DNA of 64,000 nt from an uncultured Lachnoclostridium sp. (GCA_944381625.1 CALWLW010000002.1:310001-374000); one strand, 5' to 3'; positions 26,306 to 35,721 are shown, counted from the first letter of the stretch. Notes: generated by a model from the sequence alone, not told the origin. Made by a program: numbers and translations.

Positions 26306-27286
26306 ATGAAAATGCTGATGGAAGACATCAAGAACAGACAATTTAAAAGAGTTTATCTGCTGACGGGAGAAGAGGTCTACCTGAAGAACCAGTACCGGAA
26401 AAAACTCAGGGAAGCGCTGCTGGACCCGGAGGATACCATGAACATGTCGGTCTATGAAGGAAAAGGGATCAATCCCAGGGAGATCATCGACCTGGCAGAG
26501 ACCATGCCCTTTTTCGCGGAGCGGCGGGTGATCCTGATTGAAGACAGCGGTTTCGCCAAGAATGCCTGCCCGGAGCTGGCCGATTATATTCCGGAGATCC
26601 CGGAAAGTGCCTGCGTGATCTTCTCGGAGTCCGAGGTGGACAAGAGAGGCAGGGTCTACAAGGCCATCAAGAACACGGGCCGGGTGGTGGAATTCAAGCG
26701 GCAGGATGAACGCACCCTCTCCAGATGGGTGCTGGGCATCCTGAAAAAAGAAGGGAAGAATATTACAGAGGAGACCATGCGTACTTTCCTGGGGCGTACC
26801 GGATCGGATATGGAACACATCGACCGGGAGCTGGAGAAGCTTCTGTGCTATACCCTGGATCGGGACGTGATCACCACGGCGGATGTGGAGGCAGTCTGTG
26901 AAGAGCAGACGGAGAACCGCATCTTTGAGATGGTGCAGGCGATTACGGAGAAGAACCAGAACAAGGCGCTGGATCTGTATGCGGATCTGCTGGCCATGAA
27001 GGAGCCGCCCATGCGGATCCTGTTCCTGTTGGCGAGGCAGTTCCATCAGCTTCTGCTGCTGAAAAATCTGGCGGGTCAGGGGATGGAAAAGGGGGAGATG
27101 GCAAAGAAAGCGGGCGTACCGCCGTTCGCCCTGGGAAAATACCTCGCCCAGTGCCGGAGATTTTCTTCCGCTTCCCTGAAAAAAGCAGTGGAAGACTGTG
27201 TGGAGACGGAAGAACTGGTGAAGACAGGAAGGCTGGGAGACCAGGTGGGCGTGGAACTGCTGATCATGAAGTACAGCGGCGGGTGA
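26306..27286 (+). CDS. holA: DNA polymerase III subunit delta
   Basis: HolA opens the sliding clamp within the clamp-loader complex. The 326-aa product has the degenerate AAA+ pattern of delta: VYLLTGEEVYLKNQYRKKL at the start, FFAERRVILIEDS, and a C-terminal helical collar with QLLLLKNLAGQG. Position after comEC and near rpsT is a classical order in Firmicutes. The start is 26306 with GGGGGCG upstream. Another in-frame ATG, four codons downstream, cannot be excluded. Confidence 0.9.
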   Translation: MKMLMEDIKNRQFKRVYLLTGEEVYLKNQYRKKLREALLDPEDTMNMSVYEGKGINPREIIDLAETMPFFAERRVILIEDSGFAKNACPELADYIPEIPESACVIFSESEVDKRGRVYKAIKNTGRVVEFKRQDERTLSRWVLGILKKEGKNITEETMRTFLGRTGSDMEHIDRELEKLLCYTLDRDVITTADVEAVCEEQTENRIFEMVQAITEKNQNKALDLYADLLAMKEPPMRILFLLARQFHQLLLLKNLAGQGMEKGEMAKKAGVPPFALGKYLAQCRRFSSASLKKAVEDCVETEELVKTGRLGDQVGVELLIMKYSGG

Positions 27287-27349
27287 GGGAACTTGGTCAA
27301 AATGAAATAAAAACAGATAGCTTCTTTGACAGAGGAGGAACAGCAGATT

Positions 27350-27409
27350 ATGACAGACCTTTGGGACAAATATACCGCCACCTGTATATCCAAAATTAAG
27401 GGGATTTAA
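27350..27409 (+). other. Short ORF, probable gene remnant
   Basis: A 19-codon frame beginning MTDLWDKYT, with a strong GAGGAGGAA ribosome site, ending just before the aldo/keto reductase. It may be a leader peptide or the cut 5' end of a lost gene at the edge of an inserted segment. I could not identify it. Confidence 0.3.
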
Positions 27410-27433
27410 GCATTTCAGAATGGAGGAAAGCAC

Positions 27434-28555
27434 ATGAAAAAATTAGGTTTTGGGCTTATGCGCCTGCCTCTTGTAAATGAAGATTTTTCACAGCCGGATA
27501 AGAAACAGTTATGTGATATGATTGACTTGTTTCTCGAAAAAGGATTTCAATATTTTGATACGGCGTGGTTTTATCACAACGGGCAATCGGAAGCCGCTGT
27601 GAAAGAGTGCCTTGTAGAGCGTTATCCCCGTTCTGCTTTTCTGCTTGCAGACAAAATGCCCCTTGTCCTTATCCGCAAAGAGAGCGAGTTAGAGGAATAT
27701 TTCACAACGCAACTTGCGCGGTGCGGCGTTGACTACTTCGACTATTATCTAATTCACGATATGGGCGGCAACCGCCGCAAGGCAGCAGAAGATATCCATG
27801 TTTTTGAGTTCCTTGCTGAGAAGAAAAAAGCCGGACTTGTAAAGCATATCGGATTTTCATTTCACGACACCGCCGATGTGCTGGACGGGATTTTAACGGA
27901 ACACCCGGAAGTGGATTTTGTTCAGATACAACTGAATTATCTCGACTGGGAAAACGACACAATCCAATCCCACAAATGCTATGAAATCGCAAAAAGGCAT
28001 GGGAAGCCCGTTATTGTCATGGAGCCGGTTAAAGGCGGGACGCTTGCCAATGTCCCGCAGGAAGCAGAAAATCTGTTCTGCGCTCATCGTCCCGATCTGT
28101 CTGTTGCTTCATGGGCAATCCGCTTTGCGGCAAGCCATGAAAATGTGATGTTGGTTTTAAGCGGTATGAGCAATCTGGAGCAGGTCAAAGATAACTTATC
28201 CTATATGGGAAACTTCACTCCATTTACAGAGGAAGAATATGCATTGGTTCAGAAAGCGGCAGACATTATCAATGGCAGTATTGCCATACCTTGTACGGGT
28301 TGCGCCTACTGCATCGATAAATGTCCGAAAAACATAGCCATTCCAAAATACTTTGCTCTCTACAATGCGGATATGCAGGAGTTGGAAACAAAGGCGTGGA
28401 CTGCTCAAACAATGCTGTATAGCCATTTTTCAGAACAGTTTGGAAAAGCAAGCGATTGTATCGAGTGCGGACAATGTGAAAAAATGTGTCCGCAGCATCT
28501 TCCTATCCGGGAGTGGCTAAAAAAAGTTGCCGCCAGATTTGAGGGGACTTTGTAA
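27434..28555 (+). CDS. Aldo/keto reductase with C-terminal 4Fe-4S ferredoxin domain
   Basis: A 373-aa protein with an AKR barrel (start KKLGFGLMRLPLV, active-site region YFDTAWFYHNGQSE with the tyrosine, and a DKMPL lysine). Two 4Fe-4S motifs follow at the C-terminus, CTGCAYCIDKCP and CIECGQCEKMCP. Such AKR-ferredoxin fusions reduce carbonyls in anaerobes with electrons from iron-sulfur carriers; the substrate is unknown. The gene is more AT-rich than holA and rpsT on either side and is followed by a truncated KTR gene, typical cargo of conjugative elements. That suggests it arrived by transfer. Confidence 0.88.
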   Translation: MKKLGFGLMRLPLVNEDFSQPDKKQLCDMIDLFLEKGFQYFDTAWFYHNGQSEAAVKECLVERYPRSAFLLADKMPLVLIRKESELEEYFTTQLARCGVDYFDYYLIHDMGGNRRKAAEDIHVFEFLAEKKKAGLVKHIGFSFHDTADVLDGILTEHPEVDFVQIQLNYLDWENDTIQSHKCYEIAKRHGKPVIVMEPVKGGTLANVPQEAENLFCAHRPDLSVASWAIRFAASHENVMLVLSGMSNLEQVKDNLSYMGNFTPFTEEEYALVQKAADIINGSIAIPCTGCAYCIDKCPKNIAIPKYFALYNADMQELETKAWTAQTMLYSHFSEQFGKASDCIECGQCEKMCPQHLPIREWLKKVAARFEGTL

Positions 28556-28560
28556 AAAAG

Positions 28561-28665
28561 TTGAGTGAAAACATAAAAAGTGAATGGGTACTCTGCCCTA
28601 TTTGCAAGAGTAAAGCCCGTTTGAAAATCAGAGAGGATACGGTGCTTGGACACTTCCCGCTGTTC
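28561..28665 (+). pseudogene. Truncated cysteine-rich KTR-domain gene
   Basis: The frame reads SENIKSEWVLCPICKSKARL then IREDTVLGHFPLFC, the N-terminal half of the small KTR-domain proteins found on Tn916-like and other conjugative elements. The second CxxC and the rest are replaced by unrelated sequence leading into the rpsT terminator. It is a remnant. Confidence 0.6.
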
Positions 28666-28685
28666 TGCGAACTCCACTGGCAACA

Positions 28686-28721
28686 AAAAAACGACTGGCA
28701 TGACGGAACCAGTCGTTTTTT
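28686..28721. terminator. Bidirectional terminator between the AKR segment and rpsT
   Basis: ACGACTGG (28691-28698) pairs with CCAGTCGT (28709-28716), flanked by A-run and T-run on both sides, so it can end transcripts from either direction. Confidence 0.85.
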
Positions 28722-28735
28722 ATACTCTATAAAGA

Positions 28736-28999
28736 TTAAGCCATCTCGTTTACAGCCTTCTGCAGACGGGAAATCTTTCTGGAAGTGGTGTTCTTGTGAT
28801 AAACGCCTTTGGAAGTCGCTTTGTTCATGGTAGAAACAGCGGCTTTCAGAGCGGCCTTAGCAGCCTCCTGATCTTTGGAATCGATTGCGGCGTATACCTT
28901 TTTCACCATCGTTTTCACTTCGGATTTGATTGCCTTGTTGCGGGCGGTTCTGGTCTCGGTAACCAGGATTCTCTTCTTCGCAGACTTAATGTTAGCCAA
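28736..28999 (-). CDS. rpsT: 30S ribosomal protein S20 with TTG start
   Basis: S20 binds 16S rRNA early in 30S assembly. The 87-aa product begins (M)ANIKSAKKRI, the normal S20 N-terminus, and is rich in lysine and alanine. The first codon is TTG at 28999: GGAGGTG lies 6 nt upstream, whereas the longer frame starting at 29014 would place that ribosome site inside the gene. A strong promoter on the minus strand lies at 29105-29133, and a bidirectional terminator follows. Confidence 0.93.
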   Translation of the reverse strand: MANIKSAKKRILVTETRTARNKAIKSEVKTMVKKVYAAIDSKDQEAAKAALKAAVSTMNKATSKGVYHKNTTSRKISRLQKAVNEMA

Positions 29000-29104
29000 T
29001 TCGTGCACCTCCAATTTGTACTCTCTGAATTCATATTTTTCTTACAATCACGTGCGTCATGAAAGCGAGACACGGTAATGCTTTGCATGGAAACACACGA
29101 ATAT

Positions 29105-29133
29105 ATTCTAGTCGAAAGGATTCCGGGTGTCAA
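29105..29133 (-). promoter_or_regulatory. rpsT promoter
   Basis: On the minus strand a perfect TTGACA (29128-29133), 17 bp, TAGAAT (29105-29110). The leader to rpsT is about 100 nt. Confidence 0.75.
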
Positions 29134-29181
29134 TACATAAATTCTCTTTTTTTAGAGAAAATGTGTAATAAAAGTTATTGT

Positions 29182-29366
29182 TCATGAGTCAGTCGCAAAC
29201 ACTGGCTGTTTGCGGCGTGAGAACATGATTCAGGTGTGAGCGGGCTCCTTTTGCGGAGCAAAACTTCCAATGAGCCCGCGAAAGTTACTGTTTACGGGGT
29301 ACCCGTGAACAGTAACAATAAAAGCGCTGCAGTCCGTCCATTGGCGGGCCGCATGCGGTCGGACTG
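29182..29366 (+). repeat. Run of four inverted repeats upstream of gpr
   Basis: In order: TCATG...CATGA (29182-29228) enclosing CGCAAACA/TGTTTGCG (29194-29214); GCGGGCTC/GAGCCCGC (29240-29279); a 33-bp near-palindrome with arms GTTACTG/CAGTAAC (29284-29316); and CAGTCCG/CGGACTG (29330-29366) enclosing CCGCATGCGG. It may be a structured RNA leader or an interspersed repeat element. Positions 29134-29181 hold nothing I recognise. Confidence 0.55.
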
Positions 29367-29421
29367 TGAAGGATGGTTCGTAACTACAGGAACATCAACG
29401 AGGGAAAAGGAGAACAGGTAC

Positions 29422-30294
29422 ATGGAACGTTTTCGGATACGGACAGATCTGGCGCTGGAGGCGAAAGAAAGTTTTGAGGGAAGCGACACGGAAGTCCACG
29501 GGGTGGAGGTGGAAGAGGAGTATGACAAAGAGCGGGACATCCGCCTGACCAGGGTCCGGATTCTGACCGAACGGGGAGCGAAGGAGATGGGGAAGCCGGT
29601 GGGCACGTATCTGACGCTGGAAGCGCCCGGCATGGCCACGCCGGACGAGGATTATCACCGGGAGATTTCGGAAGTGCTGGCAAAATGCCTGCGGGAGCTG
29701 ATGGGGGAGGAGAGGGAACAGTCCATCCTGGTGGCAGGCCTGGGAAACCGGGACGTGACGCCGGACGCGCTGGGACCGAAGGCTGTCTCCAACCTTCTCA
29801 TCACCCGGCACCTGATCCGGGAATACGGAAAACAAGTCATGGGGACGGAGCGGGCCAATCAGGTGAGCGGGATCGTGCCGGGGGTAATGGCGCAGACAGG
29901 CATGGAGACCTCGGAGATCATACGGGGGATTGTGGAACAGACCTCCCCGGATCTTCTGATTGTTGTGGACGCGCTGGCGGCCCGCAGCACCCGCAGGCTC
30001 AGCCGGACCATACAGCTTACGGACACGGGAATCCAGCCGGGATCCGGCGTGGGGAACCACCGCAGCAGCCTGACCAGGGAGAGCCTGGGCGTCCCGGTGA
30101 TCGCCATAGGCGTGCCCACGGTGGTGGAAGCGGCGGCAATCATCTATGACGCCAGCGGGAACTGTGAGCAGATGCCGCCTCATCTGAACGGGATGTTCGT
30201 GACGCCGAAAAATATTGACGAGACGATCAAGCAGTTGAGCTTTACGCTCTCCGAAGCCATGAACATGGCGTTTCAGCCGCCGCAGGAGGCATAG
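29422..30294 (+). CDS. gpr: Germination protease GPR (spore protease)
   Basis: GPR degrades the small acid-soluble proteins that protect spore DNA when spores germinate. The 290-aa product has the family N-terminal prosegment (RIRTDLALEAKE), the block LVAGLGNRDVTPDALGPKAV, and PDLLIVVDALAARSTRRLSRT followed by TDTGIQPGSGVGNHR. It belongs to the atypical aspartate protease family A25, made as a zymogen in the forespore. The start at 29422 follows AAAAGGAGA; the longer frame upstream runs through the inverted-repeat region. spoIIP follows 44 nt later, a common pairing. Confidence 0.94.
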   Translation: MERFRIRTDLALEAKESFEGSDTEVHGVEVEEEYDKERDIRLTRVRILTERGAKEMGKPVGTYLTLEAPGMATPDEDYHREISEVLAKCLRELMGEEREQSILVAGLGNRDVTPDALGPKAVSNLLITRHLIREYGKQVMGTERANQVSGIVPGVMAQTGMETSEIIRGIVEQTSPDLLIVVDALAARSTRRLSRTIQLTDTGIQPGSGVGNHRSSLTRESLGVPVIAIGVPTVVEAAAIIYDASGNCEQMPPHLNGMFVTPKNIDETIKQLSFTLSEAMNMAFQPPQEA

Positions 30295-30317
30295 GGAGGA
30301 CCCGGCATCCATATAAT
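30289..30317 (+). promoter_or_regulatory. Putative sigma-E-type promoter of spoIIP
   Basis: GCATA (30289-30293) and CATATAAT (30310-30317), spaced by 16 nt, resemble mother-cell sigma-E promoters (-10 CATACAnT). It would give spoIIP its own mother-cell start even if gpr is read in the forespore. By-eye match only. Confidence 0.4.
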
Positions 30318-30338
30318 AAAAATGGTGGGGATGCTGAT

Positions 30339-31634
30339 ATGAATGCTTGGTCAAAAATATTGAACCGGATCCTCTGGTTTGTCTTTTTCTGTCTGGGATT
30401 TTATATTGTGTTTGCAGGCGGTCAGAGACTGTGGCCGGAGGATACGGCCGGTTTTCTGAAAAGCGGGAGGGATACGGCGCAGAGGGCGCTGCTGGAGAGC
30501 GCGGTCCGCTGCCTGTATCCCGGTATGCTCCTGGAGGGCGGGGAGGATGTGCGCTCCGGGACATGGTATGAATGGTACATAGAAAGGGCGCTGGCCATGC
30601 ACCCTTTATACCGCCTGCAAAGCGGCGCGGAGGAGCCTGGAGCGCTGGAGAGTGCGGCCACTTATGAGATATTGGCGGCTGGCGGCGTTCATGACGAAAA
30701 TGAGACGGACGAGAACGGGCAGGCATATGACATGGCGGCGCTGGCGGAGGCGGAAAATGAACAGGCCGCGGCCAGAGAGGAGGAACAGCGACAGGAGGAG
30801 CTGCGGCAGCAGGAGGAACTGGCTAGCCTGGAGACCTCAGCGGCGGTGGAGCCGACGATGGCAGGAACCATTTACAACCTGGAGGAGCTGGCGGATTTTG
30901 ATTTCCTGTTCAGCAGTTTCTATACCATAGAAAACAATACAACCGTCACAGCGGACCAGCTCAATGCGGAAAAGTTGCTTTCCAAGGATATGAGCATTGA
31001 CATGGATGCGGACGGCCCGCAGATCCTCATCTACCATACCCACTCCCAGGAGGGATTTGTGGATTCGGTTCCGGGGGACAACAGCACTACGATTGTGGGC
31101 GTGGGAGAATATCTGGCGGAACTTCTCCGGGAAAAGGGCTACGACGTGATGCATGTGACCAGCGTCTATGACCTGGTGGACGGCAAGCTGGACCGGAACG
31201 AGGCATACAGCAAAGCCGAGGATGAGATCAGCGCAGTCCTGGCAGAAAACCCGACGATCCAGGCAGTGATCGACCTGCACCGGGACGGGGTGGCGGAAGG
31301 AACACATCTGGTGACGGAGATCGACGGGAAGCCCACGGCGAAACTGATGTTTTTCAACGGACTGAGCATGAGCAAGAAAAACGGTCCTATCGATTATCTG
31401 TACAATCCTTATATAGAAGATAACCTGGCGCTGACGCTTCAGCTGAAGCTGTTCTGCGAGCAGTATTATCCCGGATTCACCCGGAACATTTATCTGAAAA
31501 GCCTGCGTTACAATCTGCATCTGAGCGACAAGGCCCTGCTGATCGAGGCGGGAGCCCAGACCAACACTCTCCAGGAGATGTTAAACGCCATGGAGCCTCT
31601 GGCAGATGTGCTTGATAAGGTTTTTCATCCGTGA
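30339..31634 (+). CDS. spoIIP: Stage II sporulation protein P, cell-wall hydrolase
   Basis: SpoIIP is an amidase and endopeptidase that, with SpoIID and SpoIIM, thins septal peptidoglycan for engulfment. The 431-aa protein has an N-terminal membrane anchor (about residues 10-28). A charged, glutamate-rich linker follows (about 130-165, many E and Q). The catalytic domain has the metal motif ILIYHTHSQEGF near 228-239 and VIDLHRDG near 308. The linker is unusually acidic. gpr lies just upstream. Confidence 0.92.
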   Translation: MNAWSKILNRILWFVFFCLGFYIVFAGGQRLWPEDTAGFLKSGRDTAQRALLESAVRCLYPGMLLEGGEDVRSGTWYEWYIERALAMHPLYRLQSGAEEPGALESAATYEILAAGGVHDENETDENGQAYDMAALAEAENEQAAAREEEQRQEELRQQEELASLETSAAVEPTMAGTIYNLEELADFDFLFSSFYTIENNTTVTADQLNAEKLLSKDMSIDMDADGPQILIYHTHSQEGFVDSVPGDNSTTIVGVGEYLAELLREKGYDVMHVTSVYDLVDGKLDRNEAYSKAEDEISAVLAENPTIQAVIDLHRDGVAEGTHLVTEIDGKPTAKLMFFNGLSMSKKNGPIDYLYNPYIEDNLALTLQLKLFCEQYYPGFTRNIYLKSLRYNLHLSDKALLIEAGAQTNTLQEMLNAMEPLADVLDKVFHP

Positions 31635-31700
31635 TATATTATTAAGATGAGCAGCGAAGGCAAGTGTACTTTGCGAGAGAAAAGCAACGGAGGAGAAAGA

Positions 31701-33515
31701 ATGGCGACGATAGATCAGAGCAAGATCCGCAACTTTTGTATTGTTGCGCACATTGACCACGGGAAATCCACCCTGGCCGACCGTATCATCGAGAAGACCG
31801 GGCTTCTGACCAGCCGGGAGATGCAGTCCCAGGTCCTGGATAATATGGACCTGGAGCGGGAGAGAGGCATCACCATCAAGGCGCAGACAGTCCGTACCAT
31901 ATATAAAGCAAAAGACGGGGAGGAGTACATCTTCAACCTGATAGACACGCCGGGGCATGTGGACTTTAACTACGAGGTGTCCCGGAGCCTGGCGGCCTGC
32001 GACGGCGCGATCCTGGTGGTAGACGCGGCGCAGGGCATCGAGGCGCAGACCCTGGCCAACGTATATCTGGCCCTGGATCACGACCTGGACGTGATGCCGG
32101 TGATCAACAAGATCGACCTGCCCAGCGCCGACCCGGACCGGGTGATCGAGGAGATCGAGGATGTGATTGGCATCGAGGCCCACGACGCGCCCAGGATTTC
32201 CGCCAAGACCGGTGAGAACGTGGACGAAGTGCTGGAGCAGATTATCACGAAAATCCCGGCGCCCACAGGTGACCCGGAGGCGCCGCTTCAGGCGCTGATC
32301 TTTGATTCTGTATATGACTCCTACAAAGGAGTGATTATCTTCTGCCGCATTAAAGAAGGAACGGTGCGCAAAGGAACGCCGATCCGTATGATGGCCACGG
32401 GAGCGGACGCCGAGGTGGTGGAAGTTGGGTATTTTGGCGCGGGCCAGTTCATCCCCTGCGAAGAACTGAGCGCGGGCATGGTGGGCTATATCACCGGAAG
32501 CATCAAGAATGTGAAGGATACCCGGGTGGGCGATACGGTGACCGATCGTTCCAATCCCTGCGCGGAGCCACTGCCCGGTTATAAGAAAGTACAGTCCATG
32601 GTATACTGCGGGCTCTATCCGGCGGACGGAGCCAAATATCCCGACCTGAGGGACGCGCTGGAGAAGTTGCAGCTCAACGACGCGGCGCTGCAGTTTGAGC
32701 CGGAGACCTCCATCGCCCTGGGATTTGGATTCCGCTGCGGATTCCTGGGGCTTCTGCACCTGGAGATCGTACAGGAGCGGCTGGAGCGGGAGTACAACCT
32801 GGATCTGGTGACGACGGCTCCGGGCGTTATCTACCGGGTGTACAAGACCAACGGGGATATGATCGAACTGACGAACCCGTCTAATCTCCCCGACCCGTCG
32901 GAGATCGACTATATGGAGGAGCCGGTGGTCAGCGCGGAGATCATGGTGACCACGGAATTTATCGGTTCTATTATGGAACTGTGCCAGGAGCGCCGGGGCG
33001 TGTACCTGGGCATGGAATACATTGAGGAGACCAGGGCTCTTCTGAAATATGAACTGCCGCTGAACGAGATTATCTACGATTTCTTCGACGCGCTGAAATC
33101 CCGTTCCAGAGGCTACGCGTCGTTTGACTATGAATTCAAGGGCTACGTGCAGTCCAATCTGGTGAAGCTGGATATCCTGATCAACAAGGAGGAGGTGGAC
33201 GCCCTTTCCTTCATCGTGCATGGAGACTCCGCTTATGACCGGGGACGGAAGATGTGCGAGAAACTGAAGGACGAGATTCCCCGCCATCTGTTCGAGATCC
33301 CGATCCAGGCGGCGGTGGGGGGCAAGATCATCGCCCGCGAGACCGTGAAGGCCATGAGGAAAGACGTGCTGGCCAAGTGCTACGGCGGCGATATCACGCG
33401 GAAGCGGAAGCTGCTGGAAAAACAGAAAGAAGGTAAGAAGCGCATGCGCCAGATCGGAAACGTGGAGATTCCGCAGAAAGCGTTCATGAGCGTGCTGAAG
33501 CTGGACAATAAATAA
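31701..33515 (+). CDS. lepA: Elongation factor 4 (LepA)
   Basis: LepA is a ribosome-associated translational GTPase. The 604-aa protein has G1 [11 protein letters not shown]3 DTPGHVDF, G4 NKIDLP and the LepA-specific C-terminal domain ([18 protein letters not shown]). The ATG at 31701 follows GGAGGAGAAAG; the longer frame beginning at 31647 has no support. It lies in the conserved order gpr-spoIIP-lepA-hemW of Clostridia. Confidence 0.96.
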   Translation: MATIDQSKIRNFCIVAHIDHGKSTLADRIIEKTGLLTSREMQSQVLDNMDLERERGITIKAQTVRTIYKAKDGEEYIFNLIDTPGHVDFNYEVSRSLAACDGAILVVDAAQGIEAQTLANVYLALDHDLDVMPVINKIDLPSADPDRVIEEIEDVIGIEAHDAPRISAKTGENVDEVLEQIITKIPAPTGDPEAPLQALIFDSVYDSYKGVIIFCRIKEGTVRKGTPIRMMATGADAEVVEVGYFGAGQFIPCEELSAGMVGYITGSIKNVKDTRVGDTVTDRSNPCAEPLPGYKKVQSMVYCGLYPADGAKYPDLRDALEKLQLNDAALQFEPETSIALGFGFRCGFLGLLHLEIVQERLEREYNLDLVTTAPGVIYRVYKTNGDMIELTNPSNLPDPSEIDYMEEPVVSAEIMVTTEFIGSIMELCQERRGVYLGMEYIEETRALLKYELPLNEIIYDFFDALKSRSRGYASFDYEFKGYVQSNLVKLDILINKEEVDALSFIVHGDSAYDRGRKMCEKLKDEIPRHLFEIPIQAAVGGKIIARETVKAMRKDVLAKCYGGDITRKRKLLEKQKEGKKRMRQIGNVEIPQKAFMSVLKLDNK

Positions 33516-33582
33516 AAAGCTGGAAACAGCGTGGTTCACGTTTTCGGGACGTTCATGAACCGTGAAATATCAAGAACTTAAG

Positions 33583-33607
33583 GGGACTGCCGGCGGCAGT
33601 CCCTTCT
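33583..33607 (+). terminator. Hairpin between lepA and hemW
   Basis: GGGACTGCC (33583-33591) and GGCAGTCCC (33595-33603) form a 9-bp stem followed by a short T-rich tail (TTCTT). It could be a weak terminator after lepA or a leader element of hemW. A second hairpin, GGTTCA...TGAACC, lies just before it. Confidence 0.5.
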
Positions 33608-33642
33608 TGCGTGTTGTCTCTAAATGCATTATACTTCACTAT

Positions 33643-34746
33643 ATGAAAAGAGAACTGGAATTATATATTCATATCCCCTTCTGTGCGCGGAAATGCGGTT
33701 ACTGTGATTTTTTGTCCGCTCCGGCGGAAAAATCCGTGCAGGCAGCTTATGTACAGCGGCTGTGCCGTGAGATCGAGGAGGCTTCCGGCCTGGCGCAGGT
33801 CTATGAAGTGTCCACGGTATTCTTCGGCGGCGGGACGCCCAGCCTTCTGGATGCAGGGCATATCCGGCGGATCATGGGGACGATAAAGGATTATTATCCG
33901 GTGCGGGCGGACGCGGAGATCACCCTGGAAGCCAATCCGGGTACCATAGACCAGGAGAAGCTGGAGATCTGGCGGGAGGCGCGGATCAACCGCCTGAGCA
34001 TGGGCCTGCAGTCGGCGGACAATCGGGAGCTTAAGCTTTTGGGCAGGATTCATACCTGGGAAGAGTTTCTGGACAATTACCGCCTGGCAAGGGCGGCGGG
34101 TTTTCGGAATATTAACGTCGATCTGATGTCGGCGCTGCCGGGACAGACCTGCGGGGGATGGAAGGACACCCTTCTTAAGGTGGTGGATCTTGGGCCGGAG
34201 CATGTCTCGGCGTACAGCCTGATTGTGGAAGAGGGAACGCCTTTCTATGTACGGTACGGAGAGCATCCGGAGCTTCTTCCAACAGAGGAGGAGGACCGGC
34301 AGATGTACGAGGATACCAGAGCGATCTTAGGCCGGTACGGATACGAGCGGTATGAGATTTCCAACTATGCCAGGCCCGGATACGCGTGCAGGCATAACCT
34401 GGGCTACTGGAACAGGACAGAATATAAAGGCTTTGGCCTGGGGGCTGCTTCGCTTTTGGGGAACGTGCGTACCACGAACCAGTCCGATCTGAACAAATAT
34501 CTGGACGGGCAGTATGAAGGCTCCAGGGAAGAACTGTCGGAACAGGCGGTGAGGGAAGAATACTTTTTCCTGGGCCTTCGGAAGATGGAGGGCGTGGATC
34601 CGGGCCCGTACCGGGGATATTATGAGAAATTATTGGAGAAACTGACGCGGCAGGGACTGATCGTGGAAAGGAACGGCAGGATATGCCTGACGGACCGGGG
34701 GATCGATGTGAGCAACTATGTGCTGGCGCAGTTTCTGGACGATTGA
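33643..34746 (+). CDS. hemW: Radical SAM protein HemW-like (putative heme chaperone)
   Basis: HemW-family proteins, long annotated as oxygen-independent coproporphyrinogen oxidase, are radical SAM enzymes that can bind heme. The 367-aa product has CARKCGYCDF (cluster motif CxxxCxxC near residues 15-22), then FFGGGTPSLL, LSMGLQS and NVDLMSALPGQT. The HemW spacing is present instead of the HemN N-terminal extension. ATG at 33643 is preferred because it precedes the conserved ELYIHIPFC block directly. Confidence 0.9.
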   Translation: MKRELELYIHIPFCARKCGYCDFLSAPAEKSVQAAYVQRLCREIEEASGLAQVYEVSTVFFGGGTPSLLDAGHIRRIMGTIKDYYPVRADAEITLEANPGTIDQEKLEIWREARINRLSMGLQSADNRELKLLGRIHTWEEFLDNYRLARAAGFRNINVDLMSALPGQTCGGWKDTLLKVVDLGPEHVSAYSLIVEEGTPFYVRYGEHPELLPTEEEDRQMYEDTRAILGRYGYERYEISNYARPGYACRHNLGYWNRTEYKGFGLGAASLLGNVRTTNQSDLNKYLDGQYEGSREELSEQAVREEYFFLGLRKMEGVDPGPYRGYYEKLLEKLTRQGLIVERNGRICLTDRGIDVSNYVLAQFLDD

Positions 34747-34756
34747 GAGTCAAAAA

Positions 34757-34779
34757 GCCCCGATGCAGGCATGCGGGGC
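34757..34779. other. GC-rich hairpin between hemW and the MoxR gene
   Basis: GCCCCG (34757-34762) pairs with CGGGGC (34774-34779). The T-run lies on the minus-strand side, so as a terminator it would act leftward, where I see no gene. Its role is unclear. Confidence 0.35.
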
Positions 34780-34803
34780 ATTACGGGGAGAGAGGAAGGA
34801 CAG

Positions 34804-35721
34804 ATGACAGAAGAACTGCTTTTTTTGGAAGAACAGGGCGTGGATCATGCGCTGATTGAGAGGGTGGAGGATTTTCGGAAGGAATACCCGGTGTCGGAGG
34901 CGGCCAGGGACCGGGTGACGAAGCCTTCCATTCCATTTTACGGAAAAGAGATCCTGGAGATGGCGGTGGCGGCTCTGCTGCAGGGAGCCAACCTGCTGCT
35001 GTCCGGGCCGAAGGCCACGGGGAAAAATATCCTGGCGGAGAATCTGGCGTGGATGTTCGGCAGGCCCTCCTACAACATCTCTTTTAATGTGAACACAGAC
35101 AGCAGCTCGCTGATCGGCACCGATACGTTCTGGGACAACGAGGTGCAGCTGCGCAAGGGAAGCGTTTACCGCTGTGCGGAAGAAGGCGGCTTCGGGATCT
35201 TCGATGAGATCAACATGGCGAAGAACGATGCGGCCAGCGTGCTCCACGCCACATTGGATCACCGGCGCATGATCGACGTGCCCGGATATGACCGGATTTT
35301 GCTGCATCCGGCGGCCCGTTTCATCGGCACCATGAATTACGGGTACGCGGGGACCAAGGAGCTGAATGAGGCGCTGGTCTCCCGGTTCCTGGTGATCGAC
35401 ATGCCGGCGCTCTCCCAGGAAAATCTGGTGAGGATCATCCGCCACGATTATCCGGATATCAAGGAGGACGCTCTGCAGGCGTTTACCGGATTGTTTCTGG
35501 ATCTGCAGCTGAAGGCCCAGAACAGCGAGATCTCCACGAAGGCGGTGGATCTGAGGGGAATCCTGTCGGCTCTGGGCACGGTGCGCATGGGCCTTACCCC
35601 CTGGCAGGCGGCGCAGATGGGCGTTACCAACAAAGCCTTTGATATCTTTGAGCGGGAGATCGTGTCCGATATGGTGATGACCAGGATTCCGGAGGAGTGG
35701 ACGAAAGAGCAGGTGTTTTGA
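34804..35721 (+). CDS. MoxR-family AAA+ ATPase
   Basis: A 305-aa AAA+ ATPase with Walker A LSGPKATGKN and Walker B GFGIFDEINMA, plus the sensor block RFIGTMNYGYAGTKELNEALVSRF. MoxR ATPases act as remodelling chaperones, usually for a target brought in by a VWA-domain partner. The next gene is such a partner and overlaps by 1 nt (TGATG), the arrangement seen in RavA-ViaA and related pairs. The target is unknown; no metalloenzyme gene is adjacent. The start at 34804 has GGAAGGA upstream. Confidence 0.88.
   Translation: MTEELLFLEEQGVDHALIERVEDFRKEYPVSEAARDRVTKPSIPFYGKEILEMAVAALLQGANLLLSGPKATGKNILAENLAWMFGRPSYNISFNVNTDSSSLIGTDTFWDNEVQLRKGSVYRCAEEGGFGIFDEINMAKNDAASVLHATLDHRRMIDVPGYDRILLHPAARFIGTMNYGYAGTKELNEALVSRFLVIDMPALSQENLVRIIRHDYPDIKEDALQAFTGLFLDLQLKAQNSEISTKAVDLRGILSALGTVRMGLTPWQAAQMGVTNKAFDIFEREIVSDMVMTRIPEEWTKEQVF

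Noticed and set aside
31581..33539. 652-aa open frame antisense to lepA
   Set aside because: lepA is unmistakable on the plus strand; the reverse frame is open only because of GC-rich codon bias and shows no family pattern.
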